This document shows positions 26,851 through 35,405 of a stretch of 64,000 nucleotides of DNA, one piece after another (position 1 is the first letter of the stretch; each line of letters starts with the position of its first letter). The stretch is taken from positions 13,046 to 77,045 of the forward strand of contig JBIOEJ010000006.1 of NCBI GenBank assembly GCA_044445965.1, in the 5' to 3' direction. The notes under the pieces were generated by a model. It ran no database searches and was not told the DNA's origin. It saw nothing but the letters and a program-made list of their open reading frames with translations. The translations under genes and the position numbers were made by a program. Origin of the DNA: GAS188 sp044445965 (GTDB taxonomy: Bacteria; Pseudomonadota; Alphaproteobacteria; Rhizobiales; Beijerinckiaceae).

Positions 26851-28773
26851 TCAACGCAGGAACCCGATGGAGATCCACGGTATCGCGGCAACCAGGATCA
26901 GGCCGAGCAGGAGCGACAGCATATAGGGCCAGATGGCGCGCAAGCCCTCAGCCGGATCGACCCGGCCGATGGCGCAGGCCGTGTAGTAGCCGACCCCGAA
27001 GGGCGGCGCGAACAGGCCGATGCCCATGGCGAGGATCACCACCATGGCGTAGTGCACCTCGTGGATGCCAACGGTCCGCGCGATCGGGAACAGCAGCGGC
27101 CCGAACAGCACGATCGCCGGGATGCCTTCGAGCACCGAGCCCAGCATCATGAAGGCTGCGATCGATGCGGCCATGAAGGTCGAGGACCCGCCCGGCAGCC
27201 CGGTCATCACCTCCGCGAGCGTGCGCGAGAAGCCCGACTGGGTCAGCGCCCAGGCCATGCCGGTCGCGGTCCCAATGATGAGGAGGATTGCGCCCGACAG
27301 GGCCGCCGTGTCGACGAGGGCCGGCCAGATGCGGGCCCAGGCGATCTTCTCGCGAAAGATCAAGCTCGCGACGGCCGCGTAGACGAGGCCGTACATCACG
27401 CCGATGGTCGAGACCTCGGTCGCGGTCGCCACCCCTTCGACGACGGCCGCGCGGATCACGAACGGCAGGATCAAGCCTGGTAAGGCGGCGGTGCAGAGGC
27501 GGAGGATTTCGCCGCCACTCGCCCGCGGCGCGGCGCTGACGAGATCTCCGCGGTGACGCCACCAGACGACGCTGGCGAGCATCACGGCGAGCACTGCGCC
27601 CGGCAGCAAGCCGCCCGTGAACATGGCCGAGATCGAGACGCCGGTGACTGAACCGATGGTGATCAGGACGAGGCTCGGAGGAATGGTCTCGGTCTGGGCC
27701 CCGGTCGCCGCAAGCAGCGCCACGAGATCGCCGCCCTTGGCGCCCCGCGCTTTCATCTCGGGAAAGAGCACTGGCGCCACCGCCGCCATGTCGGCGGCCT
27801 TGGCGCCGGAAATGCCGGAGACGAGATACATGGCGCCGAGCAGCACATAGTGCAGGCCCCCGCGCACATGCCCGATCAGGCTCGCGAGGAAGCCGACCAT
27901 ATGGCGTGCGAGCCCGGCGATCTCGATCAGCAGGCCGAGGAAGACGAAGAGCGGCACGGCGAGCAGGATGATGTGCGACATGCCTTCGTCCAGCCTGCCG
28001 ACGACGACGGTCATCGGGGTCCTGGTCGTCAGGGCGAGGAAGGCAAAGGTGCCGATGCCGAAAGCGAAGGCGATCGGGATGCCGGCAAGCACGGCACCGC
28101 CCGTCAAGAGCACGAAGAACACGACGAGCTTGTAATTGCCGATCGCCGTCAGCAGCGGGCCAGCGAGCATCAATGCGCCGCCGATCGCCAGGATCGTGCC
28201 GATCGCCAGTGCGATGTCGGCGATGCGCAAGGCCTGCCCGATCCGCTTAAGGCCGAGGATGAGCATGAGCGCAATGCCGACCGGCAGAGCGGCGGCGCGC
28301 CAGATGGTCGGAATCTCGAGCGCCGGCGTCACCACCGCCGCTTCATCGATCGCGTATTCGATGGCCGGCTGCAGGACGAAGCCGAGGAAAGCGAGCCCGA
28401 CGCACAATGCCAAGGCCTCGAAGAAGGCGCGGCGGCGCGGCCGGGCCTTATCGATCAAGGCGCCCATGCGCATATGCTCGACGCGCCGATAGGCGACGAC
28501 CGCTCCGAGCATGGCGAGCCACAGGAACAGGATCGAGGCGAGCTCGTCCGACCAGGTCAATGGCTGGTGGAAGACGTAGCGCGAGACAACGCCGGCGAAG
28601 AGGATCAGCGTCTCGACGGCGACCAAACCCCCCGCAAGAGTCTCGACGAGGCGCCCGATCCCGGCGTCGACGGCATCGATCGCAACCGCGGCGGCGCTGC
28701 GCGGAACGCCGCCTCGAGGCCTCGAAACGATCAGCTCATCGGCCTCGACGACGCGGATCTCCTTCATCTCCAT
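26851..28773 (-). CDS. TRAP transporter fused permease (DctQ-DctM)
   Basis: Inner-membrane TRAP permease of 640 residues combining the small four-helix DctQ domain (about 40-200, including VSRYVFHQPLTWSDELASIL) with the large DctM domain. DctM landmarks include the region GIPIAFAFGIGTFAFL, LLAVPLFVFLGLLIEIAGLA, VSGISGAKAADMAAVAPVLF and the C-terminal APPFGVGYYTACAI. It couples uptake of an organic acid to a sodium gradient, with the DctP-like protein encoded two genes upstream. ATG 28773 is chosen; 28767 is an alternative. It lies 14 bases after the SDR stop, in one operon. Substrate unknown. Confidence 0.92.
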   Translation of the reverse strand: MEMKEIRVVEADELIVSRPRGGVPRSAAAVAIDAVDAGIGRLVETLAGGLVAVETLILFAGVVSRYVFHQPLTWSDELASILFLWLAMLGAVVAYRRVEHMRMGALIDKARPRRRAFFEALALCVGLAFLGFVLQPAIEYAIDEAAVVTPALEIPTIWRAAALPVGIALMLILGLKRIGQALRIADIALAIGTILAIGGALMLAGPLLTAIGNYKLVVFFVLLTGGAVLAGIPIAFAFGIGTFAFLALTTRTPMTVVVGRLDEGMSHIILLAVPLFVFLGLLIEIAGLARHMVGFLASLIGHVRGGLHYVLLGAMYLVSGISGAKAADMAAVAPVLFPEMKARGAKGGDLVALLAATGAQTETIPPSLVLITIGSVTGVSISAMFTGGLLPGAVLAVMLASVVWWRHRGDLVSAAPRASGGEILRLCTAALPGLILPFVIRAAVVEGVATATEVSTIGVMYGLVYAAVASLIFREKIAWARIWPALVDTAALSGAILLIIGTATGMAWALTQSGFSRTLAEVMTGLPGGSSTFMAASIAAFMMLGSVLEGIPAIVLFGPLLFPIARTVGIHEVHYAMVVILAMGIGLFAPPFGVGYYTACAIGRVDPAEGLRAIWPYMLSLLLGLILVAAIPWISIGFLR

Positions 28774-28787
28774 CTCAGGCACCGCCC

Positions 28788-29579
28788 CTAGATCTTGCAG
28801 CCGAGCCCGCCATCGACCGCGAGGCAAACGCCGGTGATGTAGCGCGCCTCATCCGAGGCGAGGAACAGCGCGGCGCGCGCCACATCGAAGGCATCGCCCA
28901 TGAATCCCATGGGGCTCATCGCATGCCGCGCCTTCACCATCGCCTCGGCGTCCGCATATTGGCCGGCGATCTGCCGGTAGATCAGCGGCGTGTCCATGAC
29001 GCCCGGCATGATGGCATTGGCGCGGATGCCGAAGGGCGCATAGCGCACCGCGAGCGCCCGCGTCAGGTGGTTGAGCCCCGATTTCGAGGCGTAGTAGGAG
29101 AAATAGGGATAGGGGTTCACCGTCACCGCGGCGAGCGAGGAGATGTTGACGATCGCACCCTTCCGCTGCGCCTTCATCACCGGCAAGACATGCTTGCAGG
29201 TGAGGAACACGCTCTTGAGGTTGACGGCCATCACGCGATCCCAGCTTTCCTCGGACGCCTCGATCGGATCGCCCATCTCGGTGATCCCGACATTGTTGTG
29301 CAGGATGTCGATGCGCCCGTATCGCCGCGTCGCCTCGGCCGTCGTGGCGGCGATATCGGCGGAGCGCGTCACATCGGCTTCGAGTGCGACGGCCTCATTG
29401 CCTTCCGAAGCGATGATGGCGGCGGTCTCCTCCGCCGCGCCGCGATCGCGATCGACGGCGATGACACGGGCGCCTTCGCGCGCGTAAAGTGCCGCCGCCG
29501 CCTTGCCGTTGCCCCAGCCCGGCCCCGACGACCCGGCGCCGAAGACGACGGCGACGCGGCCTTCGAGGCGTTTGATCAC
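28788..29579 (-). CDS. SDR family oxidoreductase (TRAP-linked operon)
   Basis: Classical short-chain dehydrogenase of 263 residues. The Rossmann motif is a variant, VFGAGSSGPGWGNGKAAAAL, with an extended glycine loop. The catalytic set is Ser in VNISSLAA and Tyr/Lys in YYASKSG, and the NNVG motif is ILHNNVGI. The GTG at 29579 overlaps the DctP stop as GTGA, so it is translationally coupled; the open frame upstream is antisense shadow. It probably oxidises or reduces the transported compound or an intermediate (inference). Confidence 0.9.
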   Translation of the reverse strand: MIKRLEGRVAVVFGAGSSGPGWGNGKAAAALYAREGARVIAVDRDRGAAEETAAIIASEGNEAVALEADVTRSADIAATTAEATRRYGRIDILHNNVGITEMGDPIEASEESWDRVMAVNLKSVFLTCKHVLPVMKAQRKGAIVNISSLAAVTVNPYPYFSYYASKSGLNHLTRALAVRYAPFGIRANAIMPGVMDTPLIYRQIAGQYADAEAMVKARHAMSPMGFMGDAFDVARAALFLASDEARYITGVCLAVDGGLGCKI

Positions 29580-30592
29580 GCGATCTTGCCGGTGAATTTC
29601 TCGAGCACCGACCAGGCTTCGTCTCCGTATTTGCCTTTCCATTCCGTGAAGAAGCCGGCCTGACGCAGCTTCTGGCGGAAAGGCTCCTTGTCGACGGTCT
29701 TGAACTCGATGCCCCTGCCTTCGAGGTCCTTTTGCAGGCTGATATTCAGCTTTTCGAGATCGGCTCGCTGGTCGAGCGCCGAGGCGTTCAGATGCTTGGT
29801 GGCGAGCGCGCGCAGATCGTCCGGCAGCGCCTGCCAGGCCTTGCCGTTGGCGAGCAGCCAATAGCCGTCCCACATATGGCCGGTCAGCGAGATGTATTTC
29901 TGCACTTCGTAGACACGCATGGTCCAGATGGCCGCGAGAGGATTCTCCTGGCCTTCGGCGATCTTGGTCTGCAATGCGGAATACATTTCATTGGCGTTGA
30001 TCGAGATCGGCGAAGCCCCGAACGCCTTGAACATCGAGGTCCAGAGCGGCGAGACCGGCACGCGGATCTTGTAGCCTTCGAGATCGGCGGGCGTGAGGAT
30101 CGGCTTCGTCGAGGAGCTGATATGGCGGAAGCCGTTGTCCCAGATATGCTCGAGCGCCACGAGGCCGGATTTGGCGATCGCGGCGCGGATGAAGCTGCCG
30201 AGATCTCCGTCCATCGCCTTCCACACCGCCGGATAGTCCGGGAAGGCGAAGCCGATGCCGTTGATCGAGGCGATCGGGACGAGGGTCGAGAGAATGAGAC
30301 CCGACAGCGTGAACAGCTCGACGCCGCCGGAGCGCAGCTGGCTGAGCGTATCGGTATCGGAGCCGAGCTGGTTGTTCGGGAAGAGCTGGATATCGAGCCG
30401 TCCGCCCGATTCCTGGCGGATGCGGTCGATCGCCTCCTTGGCGCGCACGTTGAGCGGATGGTCGCCGGCGAGGTTCGTGGCGAATTTGTAGGAGAACTCG
30501 GCGGCCCGCGCTCCTCCGATCCGAAACAGCGTGACGCCTGCAGCAGCGCCCGGCACTGCCGCCATGAGGCCGCGCCTCGTCATCTTCACCAT
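29576..30592 (-). CDS. TRAP transporter solute-binding protein (DctP family)
   Basis: Periplasmic receptor of 338 residues for the neighbouring TRAP permease. A twin-arginine-like leader MVKMTRRGLMAAVPGAAAG is followed by cleavage near ARA-AEFSYKF. DctP landmarks are HPLNVRAKEAIDRIRQESGG, the conserved QLGSDTDTLSQLRSG, the carboxylate-pairing Arg region EGYKIRVPVSPLW and the segment NANEMYSALQTKIAEGQENP. GAGGAGGAA lies five bases before the ATG at 30592. The ligand should carry a carboxylate, by family rule. Confidence 0.93.
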   Translation of the reverse strand: MVKMTRRGLMAAVPGAAAGVTLFRIGGARAAEFSYKFATNLAGDHPLNVRAKEAIDRIRQESGGRLDIQLFPNNQLGSDTDTLSQLRSGGVELFTLSGLILSTLVPIASINGIGFAFPDYPAVWKAMDGDLGSFIRAAIAKSGLVALEHIWDNGFRHISSSTKPILTPADLEGYKIRVPVSPLWTSMFKAFGASPISINANEMYSALQTKIAEGQENPLAAIWTMRVYEVQKYISLTGHMWDGYWLLANGKAWQALPDDLRALATKHLNASALDQRADLEKLNISLQKDLEGRGIEFKTVDKEPFRQKLRQAGFFTEWKGKYGDEAWSVLEKFTGKIA

Positions 30593-30695
30593 GGTGGTTC
30601 CTCCTCGTTGATCTCGCTTTGATCTCATTGGCGTTGACGCTCAGTATCGATGGATAGTCAAGCCCGAGCCGATCGGCTTTGTCATTTCCGGCTTT

Positions 30696-32423
30696 TCAGG
30701 CGACACGGTCCCCCTTCTTCACCTGGACCGCACGGTTGTCGGCGGCCGGCAGCATCTTCGCGGGATCGCGCGTGACGACGGTGTCGATCACCACCGGGCC
30801 CCTCGTGCGAAACGCCTCCCGCAGGGCAGGCCCGAAGGCGTCCGGCTCCTCGACGCGGATGCCCGTGCAGCCGAGCGCGGCCGCGACATTCGCGTAATTC
30901 GTCTCCGCGAGGTCTGAGGCGTGATAGGCGCCCGCGCCGTACATCAGATGCTGCAGCGCCTTCACATAGCCCGAGGCCGCGTTGTTGACGACGACGATCG
31001 TGAAATCGAGCTGCATGCGGCGCGCCGTCTCCATCTCGCCGAGCATCATGTTGAAGCCGCCATCGCCGGTGAGGCTCACTACCTTGCGCCCAGGCGCGGC
31101 GAGCGCCGCCCCCATGGCGCCCGGCAGCCCGTAGCCGATCGAGGCAAAGCCGCGATCCGGCACGAAGCCGCGTCCTGCCCGCTTGGTGTCGTAGAGGAGC
31201 CCGCCCCAATGGGCGGCGAAACCGCCATCGGCGATCAGCAGGCCGTCATCCGGCATGGCGAGGTTCAACTCGCCCATGATGCGGCCCATGTTCACCGGAA
31301 CCTCTGGCGAGGCATAGCGATCCTTGACGCTCTCTCGCCAGGCCGCCATACGGCGCGCGGCCTCGCCGCAATGGTCGCGATGGCGTGCGAGGATGGTTCG
31401 GGCGTCGCCCGAGAGCGCGGTGTGCAGATCCTCGATGCCGGAGAGAGCATCGCCCCAGAGCGCGACTTCGGGCTCGACCGTGCGCCCGATCTCCTCTGCG
31501 ACGATCTCGAGATGGATGATGCGCTTGCCGCGCGGGGGGACCGTATAGCGCTTGGTCGCGATCTCGCCTAGCTTGCAACCGATGACGAGAAGGGCATCCG
31601 CCTCCTCGATCAGCCTGTTGGCGATGCGGTCATAACGGCCGAACAGCCCAGCGCTCAAGGGATCGACGCAGGCAATCGCGCCCTTGCCGCTGATGGTATG
31701 CGCGACCGGGATGCCGAAAGCGCGGGCGAAGGCGGTCAGCGCCCCTGCGGCGCCCGAAAGATGCACCCCGCCGCCGGCGAGCGCCAAGGGTCGTTCGGCG
31801 GCGGCGAGAAGGGCGGCGGCGCGCTCGATGGCGCCGGCGTCCGGACGGCAGCGCAATGACGGGGCAGCCTCATGCGTCGGGTCGGTCCTGAAGTCGTCAT
31901 CGGCGAAGCCGAAGGTGCCGTGGCAGATATCTTCCGGCACATCGACCACCACCGGCCCCGGCCGCCCGGCGGTTGCGACCGCGAAGGCGCGGCGCATCAG
32001 CTCCGGGATGCGCGAAACCGCCTCGACGCGGATCAGCTCCTTGACGGCGGGCCGCAGGATCTCGGTCTGGCGCGCCTCCTGCGTCATGTTCTTGAAGGCA
32101 TGCTCGCGATGCGCGTCGCCGACCAGCACCACGAGCGGCGTGCCGGCATTCAGCGCCTCGACGAGCCCGGTGACGAGGTTGGTCGCTCCAGGGCCCAGCG
32201 TGGCATCGGCGAGGCCCACCCGCCCCGACACCTTGGCGTAGGCATCGGCCGCGAACACGCCGGCGCGCTCGTCGTTGATCAGGTGGTGATCGAGGCCGAG
32301 CCGGCGCGCCGCATCATAGAATGGCAGGAGCTGGAAACCGCCCATGCCGAACATCGGCCCGCCATGGAAGCCCTTGATCATGCGGGCGAGCGCTTCGCCG
32401 CCGGTCATTTCGTTCGCGCTCAT
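30696..32423 (-). CDS. Thiamine-diphosphate-dependent enzyme (acetolactate-synthase-like)
   Basis: A 575-residue ThDP enzyme of the decarboxylase/AHAS superfamily with PYR, central and PP domains. The cofactor-activating glutamate is Glu52 (INDERAGVFAADAYAKVSG). The ThDP/Mg motif begins TGDGGFNMMLGEMETARR and ends VVVNNAASGYVK. GPGATNLVTGL is the superfamily region. It is coupled to the E1 beta gene (ATGA) and precedes the TRAP binding-protein gene. It could be a 2-keto acid decarboxylase or a carboligase; no biosynthetic AHAS small subunit is nearby, so a catabolic role is more likely. Substrate unknown. Confidence 0.85.
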   Translation of the reverse strand: MSANEMTGGEALARMIKGFHGGPMFGMGGFQLLPFYDAARRLGLDHHLINDERAGVFAADAYAKVSGRVGLADATLGPGATNLVTGLVEALNAGTPLVVLVGDAHREHAFKNMTQEARQTEILRPAVKELIRVEAVSRIPELMRRAFAVATAGRPGPVVVDVPEDICHGTFGFADDDFRTDPTHEAAPSLRCRPDAGAIERAAALLAAAERPLALAGGGVHLSGAAGALTAFARAFGIPVAHTISGKGAIACVDPLSAGLFGRYDRIANRLIEEADALLVIGCKLGEIATKRYTVPPRGKRIIHLEIVAEEIGRTVEPEVALWGDALSGIEDLHTALSGDARTILARHRDHCGEAARRMAAWRESVKDRYASPEVPVNMGRIMGELNLAMPDDGLLIADGGFAAHWGGLLYDTKRAGRGFVPDRGFASIGYGLPGAMGAALAAPGRKVVSLTGDGGFNMMLGEMETARRMQLDFTIVVVNNAASGYVKALQHLMYGAGAYHASDLAETNYANVAAALGCTGIRVEEPDAFGPALREAFRTRGPVVIDTVVTRDPAKMLPAADNRAVQVKKGDRVA

Positions 32424-33412
32424 GGCCGGGCTCCCTTTCGCCGCTCGTCAAGGGCCATCTCGCGTGCCGCGGCGACGATCGCCGCCTCCGAAACCCTCGC
32501 CGCGTCCTCGAGGGACGGCGCGTAGCCGATCGGGACGCGCGGCGCTCCGAGACGCCGGACGGCAGCCGAACCGTCGAGCTTCTCGGCGACGGTCGCCACG
32601 ATCTCGGCGCCGAAGCCGCCGACTGAAACGGCCTCATGGACCACCAGAAGCCGCTTGGTCTTGGATACGCTGCGCAAGACCCGGCGCTTGTCCCAAGGCC
32701 AGATCGTGCGCAGATCGATCAGCTCGATCTCGATCCCATCCTTTGCCAGCGCCTCGGCGGCGCGCGCCGCCACATGCACCTGGCTCGACCAGGAGACGAT
32801 GGTGAGATCGCGGCCCTTACGCACCATGCGAGCTTGTCCGAAGGGCACCGTGAAATCCGGATCCTCCGGCACCTCGTCCTCGAGCCCCCAGAGATTCTTA
32901 TGTTCCATGTAGACGACCGGGTCGTCGCAGCGGATGGCGAATTTGAGCAGCCCCTTATTGTCGGCAGGGGTCGCGGGGCAGACCACGACGAGGCCCGGCA
33001 CATGGGCATACCAGGCCTCGAGCGATTGCGAATGCTGGGCGGCGGAGGATCGCCACATGCCGATCGGCTCGCGCACCACCAGGGGCACGCGGGCCTGGCC
33101 GCCGAACATGAACCTCGCCTTCGCCGCCTGGTTCACGAGCTCGTCCATGGCGCAGAGCGCGAAATCGGAGAAGCGCATCTCGACGACGGGGCGCGTCCCC
33201 ATCATCGCCGCCCCGACGCAGGCGCCGAGGATCGCGGCCTCCGAGATCGGAGCGTCCGAGATACGTTCACTGCCGAAGATTTCCGCCAAGCCGCGATATT
33301 GACCGAAGACGCCGCCGCGCCCGAGATCCTCCCCGACCGCCCAAACCGTTTGATCGCGGCGCATCTCCTCTTCGAGCGCCAGGCGGCCGGCATCGAGATA
33401 GGACATCCGCAT
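32420..33412 (-). CDS. 2-oxoacid/acetoin dehydrogenase E1 beta subunit
   Basis: The 330-residue beta chain of an alpha2beta2 ThDP dehydrogenase. Motifs are YLDAGRLALEEEMRRDQTVW, the ThDP-pyrimidine region ISEAAILGACVGAAM, VVREPIGMWRSSAAQHSQSL and the C-terminal transketolase domain SYSKT-like VSKTKRLLVVHEAVSVGGFG. No N-terminal lipoyl domain as in alphaproteobacterial PdhB. It shares a base with the E1 alpha stop and is coupled downstream to the ThDP enzyme. It resembles AcoB/AcoX-type or branched-chain E1 beta more than housekeeping PDH. No E2 or E3 gene adjoins. Confidence 0.9.
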   Translation of the reverse strand: MRMSYLDAGRLALEEEMRRDQTVWAVGEDLGRGGVFGQYRGLAEIFGSERISDAPISEAAILGACVGAAMMGTRPVVEMRFSDFALCAMDELVNQAAKARFMFGGQARVPLVVREPIGMWRSSAAQHSQSLEAWYAHVPGLVVVCPATPADNKGLLKFAIRCDDPVVYMEHKNLWGLEDEVPEDPDFTVPFGQARMVRKGRDLTIVSWSSQVHVAARAAEALAKDGIEIELIDLRTIWPWDKRRVLRSVSKTKRLLVVHEAVSVGGFGAEIVATVAEKLDGSAAVRRLGAPRVPIGYAPSLEDAARVSEAAIVAAAREMALDERRKGARP

Positions 33413-34413
33413 CAGAACGGCTCCACCAGCGGCGAGCCGAAGTCCTGGACATCCGCAAACGCCGCCTCGGCCGGAGGGAAAGGCGCGCCGCGGGCGCTCG
33501 CATAGGCTGCTTCCATTTCGGCGAGCGCAGCTTGCTTGTCCGCGTCGAGCGCCACGGCATGCACCCCCGAGGCCATCAGCAACTCGCGGGCGCGCAGGAT
33601 CGGGTCGTTGGCCTTCTGCGCCTCGACCTCGCCCTTGGGCCGATAGGTCGCGGGATCAGCCCCCGTATGGCCGGTGATGCGGTAGGTCTCGGCGTGCAGG
33701 AAGCGCGGTCCCTCCCCTGCCCTCACGGCGCGCACCAGGTCGGCCACCGCCTGATCGACCGCCATCACGTCATTGCCGTGGACCTCGGTCGCCGGCACGC
33801 CGAGCGCACGCGCCCGATCGGAAACGCCCGGACCCGCCGTCATGCCGCGGGTCTTCGTGGTCGCCGCATAGCCGTTATCCTCGCAGACGAACAGCACCGG
33901 CAGTTTGAACACGGCCGCCCAGTTGAGCCCTTCGAGGAAAGGGCCGCGATTGGCCGCACCGTCGCCGAAGAAGCAGATGACGATGCGGTCCTCGCGCTTG
34001 AGCTTCACGGCATGCGCGGCGCCCGCGGCGATCACGATATTCGCGGCCACCACGCCGTTCGCGCCGAGCATCCCGACGCTGAAATCGGCGATGTGCATCG
34101 AGCCGCCCTTGCCTCCGCAAGTGCCGCCGACCTTGCCGAGCAGCTCACGGAACATCGCGGTCGAGGAGGCGCCCTTGGCGAGCGTATGTCCATGGCCCCG
34201 ATGGGTCGAGAGCAAGAGGTCGCGCTTCGTAAGATGGGCAATCACACCCGCCGCCACCGCCTCCTGGCCGATCGACGGATGGATGGCGCCGAGCACCTGC
34301 TTGTCGGCGAGCGCGCCCAGCGCCACCTCCTCCAGCGCCCGAATGCGGTGCATCAAGAGGTGATGGGTCCGCAAACGCTCCACATCGATATTCGCCAGCC
34401 TCGCCTTGCTCAT
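33412..34413 (-). CDS. 2-oxoacid/acetoin dehydrogenase E1 alpha subunit
   Basis: The 333-residue alpha chain that binds ThDP. Motifs are IHPSIGQEAVAAGV, STHRGHGHTLAKGA, GTCGGKGGSMHIAD and the cofactor motif FFGDGAANRGPFLEGLNWAA ending near CEDNGYAATT. The protein starts at MSKARLANID; the upstream open frame (Arg-rich) is not conserved in kind. It is the first gene of the six-gene minus-strand operon. The acceptor E2 is missing locally, so it must use an E2 encoded elsewhere or act on an alternative acceptor. Confidence 0.9.
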   Translation of the reverse strand: MSKARLANIDVERLRTHHLLMHRIRALEEVALGALADKQVLGAIHPSIGQEAVAAGVIAHLTKRDLLLSTHRGHGHTLAKGASSTAMFRELLGKVGGTCGGKGGSMHIADFSVGMLGANGVVAANIVIAAGAAHAVKLKREDRIVICFFGDGAANRGPFLEGLNWAAVFKLPVLFVCEDNGYAATTKTRGMTAGPGVSDRARALGVPATEVHGNDVMAVDQAVADLVRAVRAGEGPRFLHAETYRITGHTGADPATYRPKGEVEAQKANDPILRARELLMASGVHAVALDADKQAALAEMEAAYASARGAPFPPAEAAFADVQDFGSPLVEPF

Positions 34414-34522
34414 ATCGTTCTCGTCACTCTGCCGCTTCGGTCGTGGCGGGCCGGGACGGCGCCGCTTCGAGCGCGCTCGCCTCTTCGCGCGCAAGAGGCG
34501 CAACGGCTCGCCCATCCGTTCC

Positions 34523-34558
34523 TTGACTTGGCGATAGGGTGATTTTGGACTAAGTCAA
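34523..34558 (-). promoter_or_regulatory. Candidate promoter with inverted repeat for the TRAP/ThDP operon
   Basis: TTGACTT and AAGTCAA form a seven-base inverted repeat separated by 22 bases. Read on the minus strand, TTGACT with a downstream TATCGC at 16 bases resembles a sigma-70 promoter ahead of the E1 alpha gene, about 110 bases before its start. A repressor dimer could bind the repeat. Pattern evidence only. Confidence 0.4.
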
Positions 34559-34770
34559 TCGCGTGCGTCGATGGCCAACTGCGCCATGGAGCTTGAGCCG
34601 CGCCCAGCAACGCGGCCGCTAGATCTTGCCAAGTTATCCACGAAGCGGTCGGCAAGAATGCGTAGCCGCGGCACCACGCTCAGAATTTGGCACCGCGCCC
34701 ACTTGCGCACAGGCAAGCTCGCGGACTAGGCTGTTGGTTACGATTATGCCTCGATCGAGAGAGCCGCATC

Positions 34771-35316
34771 ATGCGCGTCTTGGCCTGTGGACTGTCCATC
34801 ATCGCCCTCCTCGCCCTGGCCTCATGCGACAAATCGCCGGGGCCTGCGGGACCGGCAGGTACGGTGGGTGCGCAAGGGCCTCAAGGTCCAGCCGGCCCGG
34901 CGGGCCCGGCCGGGCCGCAAGGATCCCCAGGCTTGCAGGGTGCGTTAGGGCCGGCGGGCGGACCGGGGCCGGCCGGCGTACCGGGGCCCGCAGGCGCGCA
35001 AGGTCCGACCGGACCGCAAGGACCCCCAGGCGCCGCAGGGGCGCAGGGGACCGCGGGCTCGGATGGGCCACAGGGTCCGCAAGGTCTGCAAGGGCCGGCC
35101 GGACCGAAAGGCGACAAGGGCGATCCTGGCCCTGCTGCTTCCGCTTTGCGCGTCCTCAGCGATAAGGCGAGCGCAACTTGCAACGCCGACGAGATCATGG
35201 TCAGCGCCTATTGCGCGCCCGCTTCGGCCGGGACCTCGTCTCCTGTCACTCTGCAAGGCATGACGGGCGCGAGCTGCGAGGGCACGGTCGTGGTATTGGC
35301 TTGCGCCAAGCGCTGA
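34771..35316 (+). CDS. Collagen-like repeat lipoprotein
   Basis: A 181-residue predicted lipoprotein. The signal MRVLACGLSIIALLALAS ends in the lipobox LASC with lipidated Cys20. Residues about 24-123 are roughly 32 uninterrupted Gly-X-Y triplets rich in Pro, Ala and Gln, ending GPKGDKGDPGP, so a collagen triple helix is expected. The C-terminal globular piece of about 55 residues has four cysteines (TCNADEI, YCAPAS, SCEG, LACAKR), which may pair and nucleate trimerisation. Surface location and adhesion or spacing role are inferences. The upstream in-frame extension lacks a signal and is rejected. Confidence 0.85.
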   Translation: MRVLACGLSIIALLALASCDKSPGPAGPAGTVGAQGPQGPAGPAGPAGPQGSPGLQGALGPAGGPGPAGVPGPAGAQGPTGPQGPPGAAGAQGTAGSDGPQGPQGLQGPAGPKGDKGDPGPAASALRVLSDKASATCNADEIMVSAYCAPASAGTSSPVTLQGMTGASCEGTVVVLACAKR

Positions 35317-35405
35317 AGCACGGAGCGCTCCACCACCCTAGTCACGTAATCGTCATGCGACTCGCCTAACGCCGGTTGACTGGCAGCGTTGAGGCGGGAG
35401 GTCGG

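Noticed and set aside
32420..34413. Housekeeping pyruvate dehydrogenase E1 (PdhA/PdhB)
   Set aside because: No lipoyl domain on the beta chain, sequence closer to acetoin-type E1, and no PDH E2/E3 genes follow.
34840..35130. Repetitive DNA that could suggest a CRISPR or satellite array
   Set aside because: The nine-base periodicity is simply Gly-X-Y coding; units are not identical and there are no spacers.
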